Source: Doris montereyensis (taxonomy: Eukaryota; Mollusca; Gastropoda; Nudibranchia; Dorididae). From it: DNA of 64,000 nt. Numbering within the stretch: the first letter of the stretch is position 1; each line of letters starts with the position of its first letter. Below are positions 55,670 through 64,000 of the stretch, piece by piece. Where the stretch lies: positions 454,452-518,451 of the forward strand of contig JAXRKP010000025.1 in assembly GCA_037039925.1 (NCBI GenBank), written 5' to 3'. A model generated the notes under the pieces. That model was not told the DNA's origin. It did no database searches and was given only the letters and a program-made list of their open reading frames with translations. The position numbers and the translations under genes were made by a program.

Positions 55670-55795
55670 ATGGAGAAGGCCGCGGGAATCCCACTCAGAG
55701 TCACTGCCATCTGTGAGGGAGGACAGAAAACGGAGGCTGTTCATAAGTATCGGACCGCCGTCAAAAAGATGAATGCTGATGCCACATTGTTGTAA
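55670..55795 (+). CDS. Small ORF of unknown status
   Basis: ATG to TAA, 41 codons, GC-richer than its surroundings: MEKAAGIPLRVTAICEGGQK, then TEAVHKYRTAVKKMNADATL. It could be a short peptide, a first coding exon (TT|GTAACA donor-like) or a transposon fragment. No family recognised. Confidence 0.2.
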   Translation: MEKAAGIPLRVTAICEGGQKTEAVHKYRTAVKKMNADATLL

Positions 55796-55844
55796 CAGGC
55801 CAAATTTCTTTCTGTCACTTTCTTTGTGTTTTTGTCTTCTATAG

Positions 55845-55980
55845 TTGATGTTGTTGGTACTGGTGGGTTCTACTTCTTTCCTTTCCCCTTTTTACTACGT
55901 CCTTTATCTTGGTACTTCCTCTGAGACCAAACCCCGGGTATCCTGGACGGGGTAAATTGTGATGAAACTGAGTGAAACAA
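55845..55980 (+). repeat. SINE-like tail block
   Basis: GGTGGGTTCTACTTCTTTCC, CTTTATCTTGGTACTTCC, CTGAGACCAAACC, GGGTAAATTGTGATGAAA. Degenerate copy. Confidence 0.6.
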
Positions 55981-56955
55981 ATCACTTTGAACTCTCTCTT
56001 TGTAACCAATGTAATATTTAGTGCCAATAAGATAAGATAAGATACAACTTTATTGTCCAAAAGTGGTACATTGCTTTGGTGTTACAATACCTTCAATATA
56101 ATAATATAAAATACAACACACCCCTACCATAAACAAATTACTCTTCACACATAAACAGCTTACACACATTTAAGCATTATGAGACCAAAACATGTATAAC
56201 ATAACAACAAAGAATTAATATTTTTCTAAAACATATAAACATAGTCATTGCAATGAATAATGTTCAAAAGAGCGGTGATGATAATGAAACAGGTGATGAT
56301 AGTGATAGTGCAGATGATGGTATTGGTAAGAATGATCTTTTATATCTTTCTTTATGGCACAAAAAATAAATGGTTCTTTTGGAGTGTTTGGAAATTTTGA
56401 TTTCAGGTGTTAGTGGGTGGTTTTTGGTCTGTTACAATAGCTTCAATTTTCTTTGAACAGTAAGATACATACATTTCATCAATAATGGAGTTAACATGTT
56501 ATTGCTATGCCTACTTGACTCTACTTTGCTATTTGGGACAAATTTTTATTTAAGTCCTTGTTTTAACAGGAACACTTATTATTAACTTTTGGGACAAGAG
56601 AATTTTAATTATTATTAGTAATAGTAGTACTACTCTGCCATACTCTGAAAAAACACGTCAGAAAGTCTTTTTTGTCGCAAAAATGTTTTTTGTATATTTC
56701 AATAGATGCTGGCGATGTGCAACTTCTGACAAAACATTTCAGGACTGAAATCTTGTAAGTTTCTGAATTCAATAGAAAAATCTGTTAACAATATGCAAAA
56801 GCCAAACGTGCCCTGGAAAAACAGGATATTGTATTTCTCCAGTTTACTCTGAAATAACATTTAAAGTGCCGATTTTCAACTCATGACCTTGAGTAATACT
56901 CCGAAAGAACACATGTTTCTCAAGCATGCACTGACATTTTGAGCATAGGAAGTGA
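55981..56955. other. No recognised gene
   Basis: AT-rich, with AATAAGATAAGATACAACTTTATTGTCC-type sequence near 56027, which resembles a LINE or SINE 3' end in antisense. Nothing coding. Confidence 0.4.
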
Positions 56956-56964
56956 GGAATGTGG

Positions 56965-56966
<2 letters not shown>

Positions 56967-57002
<36 letters not shown>

Positions 57003-57062
57003 GGGGAAACAGACACAGAGAGAGAGAGAGACACACACACAGACAGAGAGGGAGAGAAAGAC
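56967..57062. repeat. (GA)n and (CA)n microsatellite block
   Basis: GA runs with short CA runs; gives spurious Ser-Leu ORFs on the - strand. Confidence 0.9.
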
Positions 57063-57109
57063 ACTCACAGACACAGTAATACGAAGAAGCCACAGTGGAG
57101 TGAAGTCAA

Positions 57110-57482
57110 AGGCGAAATAGGACAATAAGTGACAACTCCACTAATAAAGACAGAACAAACACGCGACGTTTGGTATAACCCTTCGTCAGACAACAAACGA
57201 GAAATATCTAAAATCTAGATCTAAGTAATACCTCCGGCATCACACAATGTGATGTCAGAAGAAAAAACATGAAGGAAAAAGAAAGAAAGAAATCACTGTC
57301 TTTTTCTTTCTTTTTTTCTCCTTTATGTTTTTCTTCTGACATCACATTGTGTGATGCCGGAGGTATTACTTAGATCTAGATTTTAGATATTTCTCGTTTG
57401 TTGTCTGACGTAAGGGTTATACCGAAACGTCACGTGTTTTGTCTTTATTAGTGGAGTTGTCACTAATTGTCATATTTCGTCA
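57110..57482. repeat. ~360-bp near-perfect inverted repeat, two hammerhead-like repeats head to head
   Basis: Left arm about 57110-57290 is the reverse complement of 57303-57482 with few mismatches, separated by a ~12-bp purine/pyrimidine spacer. Each arm holds GTGTGATGCCGGAGGTATTA, a TAGATCTAGAT spot, CTGACG, AGGGTTATACC, (G)AAACGTC and GTGGAGTTGTCACT. The arms are relatives of 14755-14872. Confidence 0.9.
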
Positions 57483-57501
57483 CAGACACAGATATGTTTT
57501 A

Positions 57502-57623
<122 letters not shown>

Positions 57624-57654
57624 GCACACACACACATGTGGAAAGAGTAGGCGA

Positions 57655-57800
57655 TGGTGGGTGTTTGCTGCTTGTAGGTCATACAATGTACTAAGTTACT
57701 ATTCCTACCTAGATCTATTTCCTTTTCGTCTTTCCCCTTTCACTTATCTTGCATCTTGTTGAGTTAAAATTCACCCTGAGATCATCGCACCTGGTGAGGA
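57655..57800 (+). repeat. SINE-like tail block
   Basis: CTAGATCTATTTCCTTTTCG, TTATCTTGCATCTTGTTGAG, TTCACCCTGAGATCATCGCA, CCTGGTGAGGAGTTAAAA. Copy of the dispersed tail. Confidence 0.6.
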
Positions 57801-57863
57801 GTTAAAAACTGCGGCAGACTAGCACACTGTCAATGAGTATGATGTGATGTAATGTCATGAGGC

Positions 57864-57866
<3 letters not shown>

Positions 57867-57940
<74 letters not shown>
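57867..57940. repeat. (GA)n microsatellite
   Basis: About 36 GA units; the repeat alone explains the charged Arg-Glu ORF crossing it. Confidence 0.95.
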
Positions 57941-57942
<2 letters not shown>

Positions 57943-58124
57943 CACCAACATCAGACCCGATGGTCAGACCAGACCGTCTTCCGGTGCAAAAGAATGTGCA
58001 AAGGTAATTAAAAAACGGCGATCGGCTTACTCAAGGCCGTCTCTAATAGAAGTCCCTTTGTGTGTGATTGGGGGCGGTACTGGTAGGACCTACCATGAGC
58101 AATGATCATGAGTGAATATTTCTT

Positions 58125-59350
58125 TCTTTCTTTCTTTATCAGCTCCCATTCTACCTTCCGGTGTATGGTTTTTAGATGCCCGAAATGATCTTTCTCCAGG
58201 CTGCCCTATCCTGAAATTTTCTGTTTCCTTCCATGAGAGTTAGATTTCTTTGCGTTAATGCCTCTTTTATATCTTTTTCCCACTTTCTTTGAGGTCTGCC
58301 TTTTGGTCTTGTACCTTGAATTTTAGCACTGTTTACCGATTTAGCTATTCCACTGTCATTCATTCTGTTAACATGTCCAAACCATCTCAGTTGATTCATT
58401 TCTATCTTAGTTGTCATGATATCTGCTTTGGTTTGATCTCTAATGCTGTGTTTCTGATTTTGTCTCTTTCAGTTTTCCCTACTACTCTTCTTAGATATTT
58501 CATTTCGGCTGCCTCCACTCTACTGTATTCCCTACTGTCTAAGGTCCAGGTTTCACTGCCATAGAGGAGAGTAGGACAATAAATTGTGTTGTATACTGTC
58601 ATTTTGGTTTTTGTTGATAATTCTTGTTTACCTACAAATGCCTTTCCTAGATGGTTATATATTGCACTTGCCTCCCAGGCTCTCTGGCCGACCTCCTCCC
58701 AGCTTTCCCTTCGAGTCAATCACTACCCCTAAGCAATTGTAGCTTTGAACCTGTTCCAAAATCTCCCTACTCAACTCAAGACCCTGTGTCCCAGCTTCCC
58801 TAGCCACCAGCATTGTTTTGGTTCTCTTTGCACTTACCCCTACTCCTCTTCTACCTAATTCATTATTCATTATGTTGATATTCGACTAGAGGTCCCTTTC
58901 TGACCTTCCAAACAGTAGTAAATCATCAACAAATGAAAGCATTGATACATCCACCGGCCTGAGCCTCCACGTACCCACATTCATTTCCCCCATTTTGAGG
59001 ATGCCTCTGCAACTGTCCATAAATGTGATAAACAAAAGAGGACTAATGATACAACCCCGTCTTACTCCTATATCCACATCAAACTCTTTTTCAGATACAT
59101 CTCCAGCCATTCTCACTACACACGTTGGTTTATTGTAAAAAACCCTAATGGCTTCTATCAAATTTTGCTCCACGTTGTGTTCTTTCAAGGAATGCCATAG
59201 TTCGTCCCTCCCCACAGTGCCAAATGCCTTCTTCAAGTCAATAAAACACTGATGCAAGTCAATGTCTCTCTCAAGGAATGTTTCCACCACCTGTCTAACT
59301 GTAAATATGCGATCCTGCACACCTCCTCTCGGTCCAAACCTGGGACTACC
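58125..59350 (-). mobile_element. LINE-C copy C6/C7, 3' part
   Basis: - strand RT: VQDRIFTVRQVVETFLERDI, CFIDLKKAFGTVGRDELWHS (motif A with the second Asp changed), VDIGVRRGCIISPLLFITFM, MLSFVDDLLLFGRSERDL (motif C as FVDD), [63 protein letters not shown], then a (GAAA)n tail at 58120-58140. GC-richer than copies C1-C5 and matching C7 in this, so both are read as one element. Confidence 0.85.
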
Positions 59351-59440
59351 TGAGATTTCCTAGGTTTGGACCTAGATATCTAAATCTAGATCTATCATAT
59401 TATTATTGTGGTTATTTTTTATTTTTATTAAACATGCAAA

Positions 59441-59810
59441 ATGGGTAGGAAGTGCAGTGTGTATGGCCGCAAGAGTGGCTATCATAGTGATAAAAGTGGA
59501 GTAAAGAAATCGTTCTTTAGGTTTCCCAAACACACGGTCAAGAGGTTGAAGTGGGTTAAAAGTAAAAAGCTTTACCAAACAAATTAGATTTCTCAGAGAT
59601 CACCGAGAACATGATTGTGTGTTCTTTGCATTTTCCACTACATGTAAGAACAAGAAAATGTGGAACTCATGAGATTCCAGTTGAGCCACCAACTAAAGTG
59701 AGTATCAAAGAGACTTCGTGTTGTGGAACTCATGAGATTCCAATTGAGCTACCAACTAAAGTGAGCATCAAAGACTTCGTGTTGTGGAACTCATCAGACG
59801 ATTCCTAGAG
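59441..59810 (+). pseudogene. THAP-type zinc-finger protein fragment, frame broken
   Basis: ATG at 59441 opens MGRKCSVYGRKSGYHSDKSG, then VKKSFFRFPKHTVKRLKWVK, then a stop at 59585. In the next frame KLDFSEITENMIVCSLHFP continues. Together they show the C...FRFP...W...CxxHF signature of a THAP DNA-binding domain. The expected second Cys is Arg (residue 10). Downstream, a ~62-bp unit (GTGGAACTCATGAGATTCCA...ACTAAAGTGAG) is tandemly repeated. One lost base near 59580 accounts for the break. Confidence 0.6.
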
Positions 59811-60191
59811 ATGCGGTTCACAGGGGAAAACTTAAATATCCATGTGTGTGGAATTATATGGATTTATCCTTCATGCATTCATTTTTTTTACACAAGCTCC
59901 TGGTAAATTATGTAGGACCAGGTATGTTGCTATCTTGGAGTTTTTTCTTGCCACATGCATGCTTGATATCTTTTTGAACAAACTACTCTAATGGCCAACA
60001 TTTTATTTAAGATGTTCTGCATCAATAACTGTGAAACAGTCAGCATAGAAATTAGAAAAAAAACCCAAAGAGGGCAACAGCCAAGCTTTCGTCCTCATCA
60101 AGATAAAGTGAAACTAAAAAGAACGTTTTTGATTTCTCTCAACTGAACTTGTACGTAACGTACAATGTTATCATGATCACCAGCCCTGATT

Positions 60192-60244
60192 CCTTATTAT
60201 ATATATATTATATATAATACATGTAATATATATTATAATATATT
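60192..60244. repeat. AT-rich palindromic stretch
   Basis: Alternating TATATATA/ATATAATA segments around ATACATGTAATA can fold back on themselves. Confidence 0.7.
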
Positions 60245-61013
60245 TTTTAAATAAAAGCGATTCCAGGCAGAGGGAAAATGTTGTTTGTTTGTTTTTAAAC
60301 TTTCGGTAATATTTTGGTATAGTTCAGATAGTTTAAAGTATGTTATGTGTCATTATTTCTTTTGACAATCATGTCAGTTCTTCCCTTATTCTTGTTTCTT
60401 ACTTCGGTTATTTTGTTCTAATTAAACATAGGAATAATCTTTGTTTCTCTATTGACCGTTTATACTGACTCATCATATTTTGCTTTCTTTTTTCCTTTTT
60501 TCATCTGTCTACACACACACACACATTAAAACACACGTGTACATACACATTTCTTGCTAACGTAGAATGATTGAAAGTCTCCATATTATTATTAGACTAT
60601 CTAGACGTGTGTGGTAGAAATGTTGGGTTTTTACTTTGATAAGATGAGCATTGGAAACACATGAATGAAATGTTGTAAAAATAATTTGTTTTTCGGAAGA
60701 AAATTATTATTTCTTACTACAATATTACTATGATCATGACTAATATTATATAATGTTCTTAATGTTCCTGTTATTATTGTTGTTATTGCTACTATCATTA
60801 TTATTCTACTGTCCATTTCATCAAATTGTTGTGATTTATACTGTATACATAATAATACATTGTATTACTTTTTTATAGTTATTTACTTTTTCAATATTTT
60901 TTAATTTGTGTTTGTACATAGATCTAGATCTAATTAACGTTTCCTCAGCGCCTTAGAGCTATGGATTGTGCGCTTTACAAAATGTTTTATTACATTACAT
61001 CACATGACATAGT

Positions 61014-61230
61014 GAACGAATGTCGGAGTAGATTGTCTGTTGAATGTCTATTCATAATAATCTAATTGTACTAGCCTACTATCATTCGTGTATCTTGTGT
61101 GCCGGCAGTCTTCCGGAATAGAAATAGACGAGACGAGTGAGCGAATGGCAGAGTTAGTCTTTTGAAGTTGAATGTTTATTCATAATAATCTAATTGTACT
61201 ACTTTTATTCGTGTATCTTGTGTGCCGGCA
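61014..61230. repeat. ~125-bp imperfect tandem duplication
   Basis: GTTGAATGTCTATTCATAAT, AATCTAATTGTACTA, ATTCGTGTATCTTGTGTGCC, GGCAGT occurs twice. Confidence 0.85.
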
Positions 61231-61274
61231 GTTTAAACATTAACTGTGTATGATCAGTATAGCTGACTGTTGAG

Positions 61275-61277
<3 letters not shown>

Positions 61278-61335
<58 letters not shown>

Positions 61336-61360
61336 GGGGGGAGAGAGAGGAGGGGGAGAG
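61278..61360. repeat. TA, GATA and GA microsatellites
   Basis: TA run, then GATA units, then GA and G runs in sequence. Confidence 0.9.
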
Positions 61361-61496
61361 AAGGCCAACTTACTACATTCTATGCTGCAATAATGCTATT
61401 GCTAGTGCTGTGCTCTAGTGCTAAGCAGCCAGCCGGCCGGCCTCCGTGAATCACCCGCGTTGACTCTCTGGCAGTCCCGGTATAGGTAGTCCCAGG

Positions 61497-63640
61497 GTGC
61501 TCCCCAACCCGATCCTTCACTCTCCCCCCAGTCCCACTTCCAGAATCCTGACACACGCCCTTCCTGGCGCACCAAGCAGCGATATCCCTCCACAGCCTGA
61601 GCATTCCATAGTTGATCCTTTCTTGTGTATTGGTACCACTGTTCTCTCACTCCAGTCGTCCGGCACTTGTCCGAACCTCCACGCCTGTTGACACATTGCA
61701 TGTAGTAACCCGTCTGCTTCTCTCCCTTGGTTTCCAATCACCCCTGGATAAACCCGATCCGCTCCTGGGGCTCTTCCCAATTTCACCTTTCCTATAGCTG
61801 TTTGAAGTTCTTCCATTGAGATATCCACATCCTCAGCTATCTCATCTCGATTACCTGTTACTCTTAATAATTGATCTGTACTCCTTGTTTCATATGTTCT
61901 GGAGGGATTATGTAATTATTGAAAATACTTTTTCCACGTTTCCATGACCTCGCTATCTCCCTTCACTATTTCTCCCTTGACGTTCTTAATTTGTCGGATT
62001 GGGCATGCTTTAGTCCTTCTCATGCTCTTCATTGCTCCCCAGAACAGCCTTTGATTTCCTTGATAACTTTCTTGAAGCCTCCTTCCAAACTCTTCCTGTT
62101 TTGCTTTCCTAACTTCCTCTTTGGCGACAGTCCCTCTACTCACGTAATCTATCCTATCCTCTGGTCTCTTTGTTTGCAAGTATTTCTTCCAGGAATCCTT
62201 CTTTTCTTTGATCTTAGTTTTGACATTCTCATTCCACCATGCTGTTCTTGTCCCATCTCCTTTAATTTGTTTCCCATCACAGACCTCCCAGTACAACCGA
62301 TGAGTGTTTCTTTATACACTTGCCACTTTTCTTCTATTGTGCTTTCCTTCAGATCCATCTGCCTTTCACTGATAGATCTTTTTATCTTGGATTGGTATGT
62401 TTTACTATTGGTTTATTTAGTTCTTCTATTTTGAGTTTAGTAGCTTTCTTCTCTTTCCTTTTCTGTCTGTCTTCTTCAGTTAATAATCTCATTTTGGCTA
62501 TCATTAGGTGATGATCACTAAATATTTCTGCTCCTCTATTTACTTTGCATCCAATGTACTGTAAAAAGGGAGCTGCTAACTATTATGTAGTCTATCATTG
62601 ACTTTTCATTTCTGTCTTCACCTACTCTTGTATATTTGTGGATATCTTTATGAGGAAAAAAAAATATGTTAGCTATTTTCATGTTATTCCCCAGACAAAA
62701 ATCCATCAGTCTCTCTCCATTTCGAGAAGTCGTTGTCTCTCCTTCCCTACCTACCACTCCTGATGTTTCTACATTGTTGCCTACTCTAGCATTTAAAACT
62801 CCTAAAACCATTAATTCCTGTTTGGGTTTGAGATTCTCTGCAGCTATTTGTAAATCGTTTTCGAAGATATCTTTTTCTTCTTTGGTGGCATCTTCGTTTG
62901 GTCCATAAGCTATTAATAATTTAATTTCTCTTCCTTTTGGTTTAATATTTACCTCTAATAGCCGTGGGCTTAAAAATTTCCAACTTTCTAGTAGCATTTC
63001 TTGCCTTTTATGCATTAGGAGGCCTACCCCTGCTCTAGCTCTATCTTTGACATCTACTCCTGAGAAGATTAAAGTATGATTTGGTCCTACATTTTCCACT
63101 CCCTGTCCCTTTTTCTTTGTTCATGTAATAGCCAGAATATCTACTTTGAACTTTTCCATTTCTCCGGCTAATTCCAGCTCCTTTCCATTAATTGACTTAA
63201 CATTCCATGTTCCAAAAATCACAGTCCGTGTTCTTTTCCAGAGTCGTCTTCGAAAATTCAAGCTGAGTATATCATTGTATATATTACTTTGAATCAGGTT
63301 GTTTTGGATAAGCAGGGGATTAGCCCACTGTACCCTAGGTAGATGGTGGGGCTGCCACCTTGAGGCCCCCTACCAGGCCTTGTTATTTTCTGTCAGGGTG
63401 AACTCCCCTTAGCCTTTAGTCATTCAAGACTAGCCTGCAAGGCAACAGGTTGTTATTTTGTCAGGGTTAACTCCCTTAGCCTTTGGTCAGTCAAGACCGG
63501 CATGCAAGGCAGCAGGTTGTTTTCTTTCAGGGTTAACTCCCTTAGCCTTTGGTCAACCAAGAGCTGCCTGCAAGGCAGCAGGAGACTCGTGGAGGGCGGG
63601 ATCATCTACTCCCCGTACAGGTGCTTACCTGTCCACTGCC
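61497..63640 (-). mobile_element. LINE-C copy C6/C7, 5' part with endonuclease
   Basis: - strand: 5' UTR monomers (63590-63383), an apurinic-endonuclease-like segment (DVKDRARAGVGLLMHKRQ, LIAYGPNEDATKEEKDIF, VLGVLNARVGNN, NGERLMDFCLGNNMKIANIF, KYTRVGEDRNEKSMIDYIIV), the inter-domain region (RTAWWNENVKTKIKEKK, NQRLFWGAMKSMRRTKA), and RT start (MEELQTAIGKVKLGRAPGAD, VPIHKKGSTMECSGCGGISL). It stops near 61497, where the THAP-bearing insertion begins. Frameshifts present. The endonuclease style fits RTE-type LINEs. Confidence 0.85.
63383..63590 (-). repeat. ~65-bp tandem monomers in the LINE-C 5' UTR
   Basis: Three units of (- strand) CTTGCAGGC, GACCAAAGGCTAAGGGAGTT, AACCCTGACAGAAAATAAC, AACCTGCTGC. 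The same unit occurs once at 7075-7160 and, inverted, at 6880-6935. Repeated 5' monomers often act as promoters in LINEs (general knowledge). Confidence 0.8.
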
Positions 63641-63679
63641 TGGTGTGAATATTTCTATAACTAATTACTAAGAGGAAAT

Positions 63680-63790
63680 AGCAAGATCCTACTTCCTTTC
63701 TTTCACTTATCTTTTGCTTTGCTGTTTCTTTTAAATTCACTCTGAGATCACCACATATGGTTGAAGGCGTATATTTGAATGAAACAAAGT
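63680..63790 (+). repeat. SINE-like tail block
   Basis: GATCCTACTTCCTTTCTTTC, CTTTTGCTTTGCTGTTTCTT, AATTCACTCTGAGATCACCA, CATATGGTTGAAGGCG. Copy of the dispersed tail. Confidence 0.65.
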
Positions 63791-64000
63791 TACTTCTCAT
63801 CGTGTATCATTTTTGACTCTTCAACATATTTGTGTGTAATAATATAATATAATACAGTGTTGTAAGGTAAAGTTGAAAGTTTCATCAAGGCTGTTATCAG
63901 TGTTATGGCCTATAGATCTACGGCTTGCCCTGGTTTCTATAAATAATGAATAGTGATAATACATAACTGTCTGGACAAGACACTAATCTGTGCTAGTGTT

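Larger units (their letters stand above)
59351..61496. mobile_element. 2.15-kb insertion in LINE-C with 13-bp inverted ends and a THAP ORF
   Basis: CCTGGGACTACCT near 59351 and its exact reverse complement AGGTAGTCCCAGG ending near 61496 bracket sequence foreign to the LINE. LINE-C resumes on each side, with about 9 nt missing compared with copy C4. No clean target duplication is seen. A THAP-like coding fragment lies close to the left end. THAP domains occur in P-type and Kolobok-type transposases, but no transposase core is visible. Confidence 0.5.

Overview
This window is animal nuclear DNA, AT-rich and full of introns, microsatellites and dead transposons. A gastropod mollusc or another lophotrochozoan is the most likely source. 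That rests on the style of the conserved gene and the repeat mix (RTE-like and CR1/jockey-like LINEs, tRNA-derived SINEs, TTAA-target DNA elements) and was not checked by search. No bacterial-type gene, operon or CRISPR array is present.

One bona fide protein-coding gene fills the centre. POLR2B, the second-largest subunit of RNA polymerase II (RPB2), lies on the + strand from 10269 (ATG) to 53682 (stop). I place 23 coding exons with GT-AG introns, about 3.51 kb of coding sequence and about 1170 residues, close to the human length of 1174. Catalytic-centre residues in exons 15 and 19 and the C-terminal zinc ribbon in exons 22-23 are intact. Exons 1, 3, 5, 7/8 and 11 together carry about seven one-base frame breaks, mostly in short homopolymers; exons 12-23 carry none. 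I read these as uncorrected assembly errors rather than a dead gene.

1-10266, upstream: a 5'-truncated CR1/jockey-like LINE (485-2231), a second LINE on the - strand (4690 to 2270) interrupted by a tRNA-like SINE and large microsatellites, then head-to-head fragments of an RTE-like family (here LINE-C) and copies of other local repeats.

10267-53682, POLR2B: the introns hold most of the other elements. Intron 1 has a LINE-C pair. Intron 2 has a SINE. Intron 3 has a hammerhead-like repeat and a 2.07-kb TTAA element. Intron 4 has a duplicated ~1-kb repeat and a TTAA element with a piggyBac-like fragment. Intron 6 has a CAGGG-ended transposon. Intron 7 has a TTAA MITE. Intron 9 has an unexplained coding-like island. 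Intron 12 has a 2.9-kb DNA transposon with inverted ends and an 8-bp target duplication. Intron 17 has two minisatellites. Intron 20 has a LINE tail. Intron 21 has a TTAA MITE and a SINE.

53683-64000, downstream: the 3' UTR, more SINE tails, a ~360-bp near-perfect inverted repeat (57.11-57.48 kb), and a nearly full-length - strand LINE-C (63640 to 58125). That LINE is split by a 2.1-kb insertion which has 13-bp inverted ends and a broken THAP-domain ORF.

The leading candidates for something undescribed are the intron-12 transposon with its unnamed ORF, the THAP-bearing insertion in LINE-C, and the conserved hammerhead-like repeat. All clade and family names come from reading motifs by eye.
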